Assembly: GCF_900112255.1 (NCBI RefSeq)
Contig: NZ_FOLE01000001.1
Coordinates: forward strand, 62,001-126,000
DNA from: Flexibacter flexilis DSM 6793
Lineage (GTDB): Bacteria > Bacteroidota > Bacteroidia > Cytophagales > Flexibacteraceae
Length of the DNA: 64,000 bases
Direction: 5' to 3'
Positions 10,015-18,258 of this stretch are shown piece after piece; the stretch's first letter is position 1, and every line of letters starts with the position of its first letter. The translations under genes and the position numbers were made by a program. The notes below the pieces were generated by a model. That model was given only the letters and a program-made list of their open reading frames with translations, did not search any database and had not been told where the DNA came from.

Positions 10015-10665
10015 ATGGCTATTGTTCTAAAAAAATCTATCGGCGAGCAAATACAGTGGGCTTTGTGGGAAATAACAGAGTCCGAACAGACACTTTGTCA
10101 GGAGTTTACCAGTCATTGCGACGTAACCGACAAGTTAGCCCACATTACGCACCCGCTCAAACGTCGCGAATATTTGGCCAGTCGTGCCTTGCTCCGCCAA
10201 CTTTTGGTAGAGCAAGGCGTTGACCTGTGCAGCATTGCCAAAGACCAAAACGGCAAACCTTATTTTCCTGATTGTCAATGCAAATTTTCGCTTTCGCACA
10301 GTGCCCAATATGCCGCCGCAGTGCTTTCACAAGATGCAATTGGCATTGATTTAGAACCAATTACACCCAAAATTCTGCATCTTGCGCCGCGTTTTTTGTC
10401 CGAAAAAGAATTGCCTTACGCCTTGACTTCAGCCACGCACGCCACTGTATATTGGTGTGCCAAAGAAGCCATGTACAAGCTGTTCAACCAGACGGCCAGT
10501 TCACTACGCGACCATTTTTGGGTAGAAAATTTTGAGTTAGTCGGCAATACAGACGCTCCAAATTTCACTATAGGCCGCCTCCAAACACCTGATTTTGAGG
10601 GCAAAGCCCAACTTCAATTTCAAATTTGGGATAATCACGTAGTGGCCTTGGCTTGGCCAATCTGA
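10015..10665 (+). CDS. 4'-phosphopantetheinyl transferase (Sfp type)
   Basis: A 216-residue protein with the three Sfp-type signatures in order: CKFSLSHSAQYAAAVLS, then AIGIDLEPI with the magnesium-binding Asp and Glu, then YWCAKEAMYKLF (WxxKEA). These transfer phosphopantetheine from CoA to carrier proteins such as ACP or natural-product synthases. The size suits the single-domain Sfp/AcpT group rather than AcpS. It overlaps nothing and ends 1 bp from the stop of the convergent YigZ gene. No polyketide or peptide synthase is in the window, so the target could be the fatty-acid ACP. Confidence 0.9.
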   Translation: MAIVLKKSIGEQIQWALWEITESEQTLCQEFTSHCDVTDKLAHITHPLKRREYLASRALLRQLLVEQGVDLCSIAKDQNGKPYFPDCQCKFSLSHSAQYAAAVLSQDAIGIDLEPITPKILHLAPRFLSEKELPYALTSATHATVYWCAKEAMYKLFNQTASSLRDHFWVENFELVGNTDAPNFTIGRLQTPDFEGKAQLQFQIWDNHVVALAWPI

Positions 10666-10666
10666 T

Positions 10667-11290
10667 TTATTCGCCGTCCTCTTCGGCGGCAGGCTGCACC
10701 AACTGCACGCCGTCTATTTTTTCAAAGCGCGTTTGCGCCGTTTCGTATTGTTTTTGCCGAATTTCGAGCAATATTTCGCATTGATTATCAAATGTTTGCC
10801 CCAAAATCTGCAAATCTAATTCTTTGATAATGCGCATTACCTCGTTCATTTGCCCATAATCAAAATGCACTTGCAAATGCTGTGTTACGATTTTTTCAAT
10901 CACTTGCGCCACGTCTAAGGCTTCGGCAGTCGCCACTTTGTAGGCATGAATCAGGCCACTAACACCCAATTTTGTCCCGCCAAAATAACGCACCACCACC
11001 ACCAACGTATCCGACAAATTTCGGGATTTGATTTGCCCCAAAATCGGGTCACCCGCCGAATGATTGGGTTCTCCGTCGTCGTTGGCGCGAAAGCGTTCGC
11101 CCTTTGCCCCCAACCGATACGCGTAACAGTGATGTCGGGCATCAAAATAAGTTTTATGCAATTCCGCCAAACGTTGTTTTACATCCTCTTCCGTGCGCAC
11201 AGGATAAGCAAAGGCCAGAAATTTGCTGCCTTTTTCTTTGTAAATGCCTTCTGCTGGGGCTTCTATGCTCAAATAAGTATCTTCTGACAT
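10667..11290 (-). CDS. YigZ/IMPACT family protein
   Basis: A 207-residue protein of the YigZ (UPF0029/IMPACT) family. Recognisable are KGSKFLAFAYPV near the N-terminus, HHCYAYRLG, the hallmark DDGEPNHSAGDPIL and VVRYFGGTKLGVSGLI. The N-terminal domain resembles the ribosomal S5 fold and the C-terminal part a DUF1949 ferredoxin-like fold. The molecular function in bacteria is uncertain; eukaryotic IMPACT modulates Gcn2. It is convergent with the phosphopantetheinyl transferase gene and lies 27 bp downstream of lpxK on the same strand. Confidence 0.88.
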   Translation of the reverse strand: MSEDTYLSIEAPAEGIYKEKGSKFLAFAYPVRTEEDVKQRLAELHKTYFDARHHCYAYRLGAKGERFRANDDGEPNHSAGDPILGQIKSRNLSDTLVVVVRYFGGTKLGVSGLIHAYKVATAEALDVAQVIEKIVTQHLQVHFDYGQMNEVMRIIKELDLQILGQTFDNQCEILLEIRQKQYETAQTRFEKIDGVQLVQPAAEEDGE

Positions 11291-11317
11291 GAATTTGCTT
11301 TCTTCAAAAGCCGTCGT

Positions 11318-12373
11318 TTAGTTTTTGTTAAAAATGCTTTTTTCTAAAAAAAGTTCAAAACCTTCTTTGTCAAAAAAAGCCGTCCGAATAGGCCAATACG
11401 CCAACGGCACACCCGCAAAAAGTTGCTGCGTTTCTGCCGAAAGCAATTTTACCATGTCCTTTTCCGTACAAAGAATGACGGTTTGCGCGTCGGCCACTTG
11501 CCTGTATTTTTCCAAAATATTTTGCAAATCCGCGGGGCTATAACGGTGATGGTCGGCAAAGTCAAAATGATGTAAAAGCTCGTATTTTTCGCTTACGGCT
11601 TTGGCCAAAGGGGCAGCATTGGCAAGCCCCGAAAACAACACAACTTTCTGAAAATCAGCAGGAAACAACACATCAAAAACGGGCGTAGGCGCAGCGTAAG
11701 TAATGTAACTGAAAAAAACGGGCGTGTCGGGGCTGGCCGTATAAGCACGCACCCGCGCCGCGATTTGCTGCTGAGCAGCCACCGAAAGCGAGGGCGGACA
11801 TTTGGTAACAATGACGGCATGTGCGCGGCGTGCGCCTTTGCGTGCTTCGCGAAGGCGGCCCATCGGCAACAAAAAATCGTCGTAAAATGGCCTTGCAAAA
11901 TCGGTCAGCAACAAATTTACAGACGGACTAACGTAACGGTGCTGGAAAGCATCGTCCAGTACAATCGCCTGAACTTCAGGATTTTCTAAAAGAATGGAAG
12001 GAATAGCCAACACCCTATCTTCGCCGACAGCCACAGGCATTTGCGCCCCAAACGCCCTATAAAATTGCATCGGTTCGTCGCCCAGCGTCTCGGCGGTGTC
12101 GGCGGAAGTGGCCAGTCGGTAGCCTTTGGTTTTGCGGCCATAACCCCGACTCAGCAACGCAGGTTGGCAGTTTTTGGACAAAAGCCATTGCGCCAAATAC
12201 GCAGCGTGCGGCGTTTTGCCCGTGCCGCCCACCGCCAAATTTCCGACATTGATAACGGGCAAGTCGAATGTTACAGATTTTTTTGTCCCAATATCAAACA
12301 AATGATTTCGAAAACGCGTAACGGCATCGTAAAGCACAGCAAACGGAAAAAGTAAGTATTGAAATACAGACAT
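11318..12373 (-). CDS. lpxK: tetraacyldisaccharide 4'-kinase LpxK
   Basis: A 351-residue protein starting at MSVFQYLLFPFAVLYDAVTR, where a single hydrophobic segment anchors LpxK at the inner membrane. The P-loop-type motif NVGNLAVGGTGKTP is the family hallmark. Further matches are LSRGYGRKTKGY, GDEPMQFYRAF and VLDDAFQHRYV, containing the Asp/His catalytic region. It phosphorylates the 4' position of the lipid A disaccharide precursor. An in-frame upstream ATG at 12523 would add 50 non-conserved residues and overlap the SGNH gene, so the internal start is chosen. It is the last full envelope gene of a minus-strand run with the SGNH and MBOAT genes. Confidence 0.92.
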   Translation of the reverse strand: MSVFQYLLFPFAVLYDAVTRFRNHLFDIGTKKSVTFDLPVINVGNLAVGGTGKTPHAAYLAQWLLSKNCQPALLSRGYGRKTKGYRLATSADTAETLGDEPMQFYRAFGAQMPVAVGEDRVLAIPSILLENPEVQAIVLDDAFQHRYVSPSVNLLLTDFARPFYDDFLLPMGRLREARKGARRAHAVIVTKCPPSLSVAAQQQIAARVRAYTASPDTPVFFSYITYAAPTPVFDVLFPADFQKVVLFSGLANAAPLAKAVSEKYELLHHFDFADHHRYSPADLQNILEKYRQVADAQTVILCTEKDMVKLLSAETQQLFAGVPLAYWPIRTAFFDKEGFELFLEKSIFNKN

Positions 12374-12395
12374 ATTCTTCAAAATAAAGCTAATT

Positions 12396-13334
12396 TTATG
12401 GGCGATTTGGCTGATTTTTTTGATATAATTTTTCTTGCTGAAGCACCCATTCTGCCACTTTTTGAGAAACCATTCTACCCGAATTTTTCCATAAATGATT
12501 ACCATCTGTATAAATGCAATCATTACTATTTAGCTCAAAACTCAAGTAATTTACTCTATATTTTTGGCAAAGTGTATTGATTTTTTTATTAAAATCAGGC
12601 ATTAATTTATTATCAATTTCCAGCATTTTTTCATGCACAGGCAGCCGCACCAAATATACGTGTCCGTGCTTACTTAAGTACGAAATTATACGCGCTAAAT
12701 ACCTATACCGAACTTCTGAGTATTTGAATTTTGGTAGGTTTTGCGTTTCATATTCTTCAATTTTAGAGTCTAATCTATTTTTTTGAGACCCCTTGCCCAT
12801 TGCTACATTTACTTCCAACCAACCATCTTGATGCAATAACATATTGGTAGGTTCTTGATAAAATAAATCAACTAAAGGCCTATTATAATATTGTAATAAA
12901 TAAAAAATATTAGGATTTAAGTTTACAAATTTACATGCTAAAGCTAAATTTATTTCCTGAAAATTCGCCGAATCATTTGGATTTTTCAAGTCGCTAGAAA
13001 TACTCCAAGGATCGATGCAAACAATAAAAATTCCGTCTTTTGTATCTGATTTTAACTTCCGTTTAATGCTTTCATAATAGGTTTGTCCAAATGGACTTTG
13101 ACCTAAAGTAAAAGCATAATTAAACATATCTTCTCGGCCTAATATTTTATTAAATTCGGCTGGCTGTAATCCTTGTGCTGCCCGTGACGTGCCGATAATT
13201 AAAGACGTTTGGGAAGGTGTCGTAAATCGCAAATAAAATGGGTCTGTAAAGCCATTGGCTTGCAAGCTAATGACGTACAGAGATATAATAATTAATAGCG
13301 CAAATACACCACTAAAAAGCAATAATTTTTTCAT
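12396..13334 (-). CDS. membrane-anchored SGNH-type hydrolase/acyltransferase partner of MBOAT
   Basis: A 312-residue protein with an N-terminal membrane anchor (MKKLLLFSGVFALLIIISLYVISL) and a periplasmic domain. SLIIGTSRAAQGL has the position and context of an SGNH block I nucleophile Ser (G-T-S in place of G-D-S). YTDGNHLWKNSGR near the C-terminus supplies the block V Asp and His. Such AlgJ/AlgX/DltD-like proteins take acyl groups from an MBOAT partner and pass them to a glycan. It lies 3 bp downstream of an MBOAT gene on the same strand, which strongly supports that role. The target glycan is unknown. Confidence 0.65.
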   Translation of the reverse strand: MKKLLLFSGVFALLIIISLYVISLQANGFTDPFYLRFTTPSQTSLIIGTSRAAQGLQPAEFNKILGREDMFNYAFTLGQSPFGQTYYESIKRKLKSDTKDGIFIVCIDPWSISSDLKNPNDSANFQEINLALACKFVNLNPNIFYLLQYYNRPLVDLFYQEPTNMLLHQDGWLEVNVAMGKGSQKNRLDSKIEEYETQNLPKFKYSEVRYRYLARIISYLSKHGHVYLVRLPVHEKMLEIDNKLMPDFNKKINTLCQKYRVNYLSFELNSNDCIYTDGNHLWKNSGRMVSQKVAEWVLQQEKLYQKNQPNRP

Positions 13335-13337
13335 TTT

Positions 13338-14801
13338 TTAGAACTGAAAATAAATAAATTTTTGTTCTTTTCCTGTAAAAAGAAAAATAACCATGACGAT
13401 ACAATAATACAAGAATAAACGAAGCGGTTTTGGCCACGAAATTGCAAATTTGGCCAACGGATGATTTTGTTCTCGGCCTATCCATTCCACCACAAAAAAC
13501 AATACCGTAAATAAAGGTAGCGCAAAGCCAATCGTTTTAGTTACGAAAGTAGCAGCCTCTACTAATGAATTAACATTCAGAATATTAGTAAACATAGCGT
13601 CCAAATACTGAATGGCGTGGTGCAGGTCATTGGCCCTGAAAAATATCCAAGCAAGAACGGCCAAAATAAACGTAACACTCATATTAAATAACTCGCTCAG
13701 CGTCGGAAATAATCGGCCTTTCGCCACAATTTCAATATTATTTCGGTTGGTATTAAAAAGCAATGAAGGCAAGAAATAAAACGCATTTATCGCACCCCAA
13801 GCAATGAAAGTCCAGTTGGCACCATGCCAAAAACCACTGACCAAAAATATAATAAATGTATTGCGAATTTTCATTAATAATCCGCCCTTACTTCCGCCCA
13901 ACGGAATATACAAATAATCTTTAAACCACGAAGACAAAGAAATATGCCAACGTCGCCAAAATTCGGCTATATCTCTGGAAAAATATGGGTAAGCAAAATT
14001 GCGTAATAGCTCTATTCCGAACAAGCGCGAACAGCCCAACGCAATATCTGAATAGCCCGAAAAATCGCCGTAAATTTGGATAGTAAATAGCAATGCACCC
14101 AAAAATAAAGTCCAGCCGTTGTGCTGATCAGAATGATTAAAAATTTGGTTGGCGTATTCGGCGCAATTATCCGCAATAACTACTTTTTTGAAAAAACCCC
14201 AAAGCATTTGGCGCAAGCCATCTACGGATTTTTGATAATTAAAAATACGCGGCTTTTGAAGTTGTGGCAAAAGGTGTGTAGCCCGTTCTATTGGCCCTGC
14301 CACCAGCAACGGAAAATAGCTCACAAATAGTGAATAATTTACAAAATTACGTTCGGGTTTGATGCGGTCTTTGTAAATATCAATTACATACGAAAGCCCA
14401 TGAAACGTATAAAAAGAAATCCCGACAGGCAATATAATTTGCAGCGTAGTGAGGTGTCCATTTACACCAAAATTAGATAATAATTCCGCGAAAGAATTTG
14501 CAAAAAAATTATAATATTTAAAAACACCTAAAAAGCCTAAATTAACGGAGACGCTCAACCAAAACCAAAAATTTTTCTGTGCTTTTGTGGTGGATTCTGT
14601 TACTTTTATGCCCGTATAATAGTCTAAAAGTGTTGAAAATATTAATAGAAATAAAAAACGAAAATCCCAGCAAGCATAAAAATAATAACTTGCGGCCATA
14701 AGCAAAATATTTTGCCATTTCAAGTGCTTATTCGTTACAAACCAATACAGCAAAAAAACAATTGGCAAAAATATTGCGAAAGAAAGAGAATTAAATAACA
14801 T
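13338..14801 (-). CDS. MBOAT family O-acyltransferase (AlgI/PatA-like)
   Basis: A 487-residue polytopic protein beginning MLFNSLSFAIFLPIVFLLYW, the standard start of AlgI-type MBOAT proteins. Further hallmarks are YYFYACWDFRFLFLL, IYGDFSGYSDIALG, FWRRWHISLSSWFKDYLY and the catalytic-His region VSGFWHGANWTFIAWG. It moves an acyl (usually acetyl) group across the inner membrane for O-modification of a polysaccharide or wall glycan. An in-frame ATG at 14885 would add 28 residues containing no family sequence and is rejected. It is followed 3 bp later by an SGNH-type protein, forming a two-gene O-acylation module next to lpxK. Confidence 0.9.
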   Translation of the reverse strand: MLFNSLSFAIFLPIVFLLYWFVTNKHLKWQNILLMAASYYFYACWDFRFLFLLIFSTLLDYYTGIKVTESTTKAQKNFWFWLSVSVNLGFLGVFKYYNFFANSFAELLSNFGVNGHLTTLQIILPVGISFYTFHGLSYVIDIYKDRIKPERNFVNYSLFVSYFPLLVAGPIERATHLLPQLQKPRIFNYQKSVDGLRQMLWGFFKKVVIADNCAEYANQIFNHSDQHNGWTLFLGALLFTIQIYGDFSGYSDIALGCSRLFGIELLRNFAYPYFSRDIAEFWRRWHISLSSWFKDYLYIPLGGSKGGLLMKIRNTFIIFLVSGFWHGANWTFIAWGAINAFYFLPSLLFNTNRNNIEIVAKGRLFPTLSELFNMSVTFILAVLAWIFFRANDLHHAIQYLDAMFTNILNVNSLVEAATFVTKTIGFALPLFTVLFFVVEWIGREQNHPLAKFAISWPKPLRLFLYYCIVMVIFLFTGKEQKFIYFQF

Positions 14802-14914
14802 TTTTGAATAATAAAAATATTTTGGGGGGGAGCGTTCCTCGGGGCGAAGATAGAGAAAAAGCCGCATACTCGCGTATTCTGCCACAATTTGTAAAAGACA
14901 CGGCTAATATTTTT

Positions 14915-14922
14915 TATCTTTG
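14915..14922 (+). promoter_or_regulatory. -7 promoter box for the FAD-dependent protein gene
   Basis: TATCTTTG fits the TAnnTTTG element and lies 24 nt before the ATG at 14947. A TTG at 14889-14891 is 23 nt upstream of it, slightly longer than the usual spacing. The predicted transcript start near 14929 leaves a short leader and argues against the upstream TTG codon at 14935 being the main start. Confidence 0.5.
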
Positions 14923-14946
14923 CAGCCCTAATTTTTGACATTGCTC

Positions 14947-16533
14947 ATGTACCAGACCATAGATTTAGTATTGCCGCCCGAAATCGCCTTAGAAAACGAT
15001 GCGCTGGAGCAATACATTTTCCGCAAATTGGGTATTTCGGCCACCGAACCCAGTGCCGTTGTGCGCGTAACCAAACGCTCCATTGATGCCCGTAGCCGAC
15101 AACTCAAAGTAAATATTTCGGCAGAAGTATTTGTAAACGAGAAAGTTACGCCACGCATCAGTTACCGCCTCGAAGATTTGCCGTTTGTGGGCAATCGTCC
15201 GCAAGCCATTGTGGTCGGGGCTGGCCCTGCGGGACTTTTTGCGGCGTTGCGGCTGGTGGAACTGGGCATCAAACCCATCGTGTTGGAGCGCGGCAAGGAC
15301 GTGCGCAGCCGTCGGCGCGATTTGGCGGCCATCAATCAGGCGCAAATCGTGAATCCTGAGTCCAATTATTGCTTTGGTGAGGGCGGCGCAGGCACGTACT
15401 CGGACGGAAAATTGTACACTCGTTCCAAGAAACGCGGTGATATTCGGCGCGTGCTGGAAATTTTTGTGGCGCACGGCGCGAGCGAAAACATTTTGATAGA
15501 AGCACACCCGCACATCGGTACAAACAAGCTGCCTAACATCGTGGCGGCCTTGCGCGAGAGCATTATTAAGGCAGGCGGCGAAGTGCATTTTGATACAAAA
15601 GTTACTGATTTTGAGGTAGATAACAACCAATTGCGCGGCGTGGCCACTGCCGACGGAAAGCGTTTTGAGGGCATCGGGGTCATCTTGGCCACAGGCCATT
15701 CGGCGCGTGATATTTTTGAATTATTAGACCAAAAGTCTATTCTAATAGAGGCCAAACCCTACGCGATGGGCGTGCGCATTGAGCACCAACAATCGCTTAT
15801 CGACACGCTGCAATACCATAGGCCAGAGCGCGGCAAATACCTGCCTGCGGCCTCGTACAGCCTCGTAACACAGGTAAAGTACAAAGGTGAAGATAAAGGA
15901 GTTTTCTCGTTTTGTATGTGCCCTGGGGGGTTTATCGTGCCTGCGGCCACGGCACAAGGCGAAGTAGTCGTGAACGGAATGTCGCCATCGCGCCGCGATT
16001 CTAAGTACGCCAACTCAGGAATTGTGGTGTCTGTGGACGAAAAAGACTGGGCTAAGTATCTGGATTTGGGAGCATTAGCGGGTTTGGAACTACAAAAAGA
16101 AATGGAACAACGCGCCTGCCGCATCGCGGGCAACACGCAACAAGCTCCCGCCCAACTCATGCAGGATTTTGTGAGCGGAAAGGTTTCTAAAAGCCTCTTG
16201 GAAACGTCCTATCAACCGGGGTTGGTATCGGTGGATATGCGCGAGGTGCTTACCGAACCCATCGGCTACCGTTTGCAACACGGCTTTAAGGCTTTTGGGG
16301 AAAAAATGCGCGGCTACCTGACCAATAACGCGCAAATTGTGGGCGTGGAAAGTCGTACCTCCTCCCCTGTCAGGATTCCGCGCGACCGCGACAGCCTCGA
16401 ACACCCCGAAACCAAACGCCTCTACCCTTGCGGCGAAGGCGCAGGCTACGCGGGCGGCATTATGTCGGCGGCCATGGACGGCGAAAGATGCGCCGAACAA
16501 TTGGCCTTGCGTTATGGCGGAAGCAATGCGTAA
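14947..16533 (+). CDS. FAD-dependent dehydrogenase of the COG2509 type
   Basis: A 528-residue protein. An N-terminal domain of about 90 residues (with RVTKRSIDARSRQLKVNI) precedes a Rossmann FAD-binding motif AIVVGAGPAGLFAALRLVELG and an acidic strand end VLERG. NYCFGEGGAGTYSDGKLYTR is highly characteristic of the COG2509 FAD-utilising dehydrogenases. The C-terminus has RLYPCGEGAGYAGGIMSAAMDG, which closes the FAD site. The substrate is not known for this family. The ATG at 14947 is used because the family starts with a short MYQTIDL-type strand and a promoter box lies just ahead. A strong terminator follows within 15 bp. Confidence 0.82.
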   Translation: MYQTIDLVLPPEIALENDALEQYIFRKLGISATEPSAVVRVTKRSIDARSRQLKVNISAEVFVNEKVTPRISYRLEDLPFVGNRPQAIVVGAGPAGLFAALRLVELGIKPIVLERGKDVRSRRRDLAAINQAQIVNPESNYCFGEGGAGTYSDGKLYTRSKKRGDIRRVLEIFVAHGASENILIEAHPHIGTNKLPNIVAALRESIIKAGGEVHFDTKVTDFEVDNNQLRGVATADGKRFEGIGVILATGHSARDIFELLDQKSILIEAKPYAMGVRIEHQQSLIDTLQYHRPERGKYLPAASYSLVTQVKYKGEDKGVFSFCMCPGGFIVPAATAQGEVVVNGMSPSRRDSKYANSGIVVSVDEKDWAKYLDLGALAGLELQKEMEQRACRIAGNTQQAPAQLMQDFVSGKVSKSLLETSYQPGLVSVDMREVLTEPIGYRLQHGFKAFGEKMRGYLTNNAQIVGVESRTSSPVRIPRDRDSLEHPETKRLYPCGEGAGYAGGIMSAAMDGERCAEQLALRYGGSNA

Positions 16534-16546
16534 GTCTTTGGTTTAG

Positions 16547-16587
16547 AAAAAAAAAGCGAAGCTAAACATAATAGCTTCGCTTTTTTT
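16547..16587. terminator. bidirectional hairpin terminator
   Basis: Perfect 14-bp arms (16551-16564 and 16572-16585) around a 7-nt loop, with A- and T-runs on the two sides. It terminates the FAD gene on the plus strand and could serve leftward transcripts too. Confidence 0.85.
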
Positions 16588-16605
16588 GGGCTTATAAAAC
16601 CTATT

Positions 16606-16791
16606 TTACTTAACTTTTGGTTCATATTCTACACTTTCGACATATTGTCCAACCTTAGTATTACTTTTAGATGCGCAGGGGAAAAAAGATAACATATTTA
16701 AATACAAACCTGTTTCAAATTGTCCGTCAAAAGATGCTATGTTATGGCGTCCAAGTTCTAATATTTCTTTTTTATTTAAGATTCGCCCCAA
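16606..16791 (-). other. short unassigned open frame, possibly a decayed gene
   Basis: A 61-codon frame with no ATG; the only start is TTG at 16791. Upstream the frame stays open through the repeat at 16805-16848, reading KTFFGKHVTLFCAENGANA before LGRILNKKE. It is not similar to any protein I recognise. Because a second copy of the KTF-G-VTLF segment occurs near 26.35 kb, this may be the remainder of a degenerate coding or repeated element. The region up to 16898 contains nothing else. Confidence 0.25.
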
Positions 16792-16804
16792 AGCATTTGC
16801 ACCA

Positions 16805-16848
16805 TTCTCGGCGCAAAAAAGGGTGACATGCTTTCCAAAAAAAGTTTT
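16805..16848. repeat. 44-bp dispersed repeat, copy 1
   Basis: Aligns without gaps to 26338-26381 with 37 of 44 identities by eye; the shared core is AAAAAGGGTGACA. On the minus strand both copies are open in the same frame and encode KTF-x-G-x-x-VTLF. It lies in a gene-poor stretch between a terminator and the GNAT gene. Confidence 0.55.
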
Positions 16849-16898
16849 ATAAATCTAATAACACACTGATTATCAAACAAAAAAAATAACAACAAAGT

Positions 16899-17396
16899 CT
16901 ATTTCAAAGCCAATTCCATCTGAATATTGACCCGTTTGTAAGGCGACGAACGTTCTTTTATCTCCCGAAATCCGAGTTTATAATACAAATTAATGGAGGC
17001 CTTCAGCAGCGTATTTCCTTCCAAATAAAGCCACGAAGCACCCAGTTCTTTGGCCGTCCTGACGGCTTGCTGCCCCAACAACCAACCTATTTTTTTGCCT
17101 TGCGCTTTGGGCGAAACAGCCATTTTCGCCAATTCAAAATCATACACAGAATCGTTCATTTTGATAAGCGCACAAACGCCAACGGGTTCGCCTTCGTAGA
17201 GTGCCACAAAAACTTTTCCGCCTTTGTTGAGAATATGTTCTTCGGTGTTGTCTAAGGCTTTGTAATCGGCTTCTTCCATCTCAAAATATTGCGAAATCCA
17301 TTCCACATTCAGCGATTTGAAGGCCGATTGATACTTGGCCTCATACGCTACAATTTGTATGTCTTTGGTTTCCTGAAATTCGTCTTGTTCTTGCAT
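16899..17396 (-). CDS. GNAT family N-acetyltransferase
   Basis: A 165-residue GNAT-fold protein. Residues about 50-150 hold the fold: VFVALYEGEPVGVCALI (strands 2-4), then the acetyl-CoA loop AKMAVSPKAQGKKIGWLLG, the WLYLEGNTLL strand, and ASINLYYKLGFREI near the end. It transfers acetyl from acetyl-CoA to an unidentified amine. It resembles MarR-associated GNATs in its N-terminal LNVEWISQYF element. The gene is monocistronic and flanked by non-coding sequence, with the SRP RNA gene divergently placed upstream. Confidence 0.85.
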   Translation of the reverse strand: MQEQDEFQETKDIQIVAYEAKYQSAFKSLNVEWISQYFEMEEADYKALDNTEEHILNKGGKVFVALYEGEPVGVCALIKMNDSVYDFELAKMAVSPKAQGKKIGWLLGQQAVRTAKELGASWLYLEGNTLLKASINLYYKLGFREIKERSSPYKRVNIQMELALK

Positions 17397-17627
17397 TGTC
17401 GTAGTCTTTTATCCAAATAATCCGCCATTGTTCGGCCAGCAGTTTGCCCGCCATTCTGCTGCAAATTCCCAAAAGCACCGGCAAGTTGCAAACATTTTTT
17501 GCGTTTAGTGGGTCGCAACATATTACCAAAACACTGCTTACTAAGTTTATTTTCTGGTTAAAACAAAATTTAAGTAATTGATTTTGAGTAAAAAGCAAAT
17601 TTTATTTAGAAAAAAGTTACTTTTCAT

Positions 17628-17658
17628 TTGGAATTTAAAATCCAAATCCTCACTTTTG
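17628..17658 (+). promoter_or_regulatory. promoter of the SRP RNA gene
   Basis: TTG at 17628-17630 and CACTTTTG at 17651-17658, spaced by 20 nt, match the Bacteroidota -33/-7 pattern with one mismatch in the -7 box. The predicted start at about 17664 coincides with the GGCAAA that forms the 5' arm of the RNA. Confidence 0.65.
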
Positions 17659-17662
17659 TGAC

Positions 17663-17753
17663 GGCAAATCGGTACGACCAGCTCCTGTTGAATGCCCCAG
17701 GGTCGGAAGACAGCAAGGATGTGCGGTTGTAGCGGTGCGATACAGGTTTGCCT
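17663..17753 (+). ncRNA. ffs: small signal recognition particle RNA (4.5S type)
   Basis: The core CAGGGTCGGAAGACAGCA is the conserved SRP domain IV: a GTC/GAC stem capped by the GGAA tetraloop with the asymmetric CAGG/AGCA internal loop that binds Ffh. The 5' GGCAAA and 3' TTTGCC pair to close a hairpin of about 90 nt, the usual size of the small bacterial form, followed directly by a run of T. A good promoter lies just upstream. The RNA targets nascent membrane and secreted proteins with Ffh and FtsY. Confidence 0.88.
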
Positions 17754-17789
17754 TTTTTCTTTTTAAAGAAACCACAATTTAATATATAC

Positions 17790-17822
17790 AAAGCGATTTT
17801 GGACAACCAAAGTCGCTTTTTT
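17790..17822 (+). terminator. hairpin terminator downstream of ffs
   Basis: Arms AAAGCGATTTTGG and CCAAAGTCGCTTT flank a 4-nt loop and are followed by a T-run. It probably backs up the T-run directly after the SRP RNA. Confidence 0.7.
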
Positions 17823-17899
17823 GTTTTTGTCCCGAACCAAACCTCCCAGACTTTTGTAGTACAATAGATATAAAATTTTCTATCTAAATAAAAACAGCC

Positions 17900-18088
17900 A
17901 TGAATAAATACTTCATCATTGGGCTTGGCGTTGGGTTGGGACTGCTCGGCGGCTATGCGTATTGGAATTTTGTAGGCTGTGCATCAGGCACTTGCCCTAT
18001 TACTTCCAAACCCCTGAACAGCACGTTGTACGGCGGTTTGCTCGGTTATTTGTTCGTAAACGCCTTTGTGAGTTTCAAACAAAAATAA
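17900..18088 (+). CDS. DUF6132 family small membrane protein
   Basis: A 62-residue protein with two hydrophobic segments: IIGLGVGLGLLGGYAYWNFVG and a second near the end (YGGLLGYLFVNAFV). Between them is the Cys-containing signature GCASGTCPITSKPLNSTLYG, typical of a small Bacteroidota inner-membrane family (DUF6132) often found near rhodanese or redox genes. The two Cys residues could be redox active or bind metal; this is inference. It is preceded by an AT-rich leader and followed within 25 bp by a terminator, so it is probably monocistronic. Confidence 0.8.
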   Translation: MNKYFIIGLGVGLGLLGGYAYWNFVGCASGTCPITSKPLNSTLYGGLLGYLFVNAFVSFKQK

Positions 18089-18109
18089 GTCTAACTGACT
18101 TCATTTATG

Positions 18110-18150
18110 CACCCCAAAAATGGCACAAAACCATATTTTGGGTGTTTTTT
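18110..18150 (+). terminator. hairpin terminator after the DUF6132 gene
   Basis: CACCCCAAAAATGG pairs with CCATATTTTGGGTG (one mismatch) around a 7-nt loop and is followed by TTTTTT. Confidence 0.8.
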
Positions 18151-18258
18151 ATTGTAATTCACACATTGCAAACCAGTAAATTTATAATTATGTTTGAACT
18201 CAGTACTAAAAAACAAATAATTATAAATAAATAATGTAACATATATTAATCAGAAACA

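Noticed and set aside
17341-17598. 85-codon open frame on the minus strand overlapping the GNAT start
   Set aside because: No family character and it overlaps the well-supported GNAT gene in another frame; probably chance.
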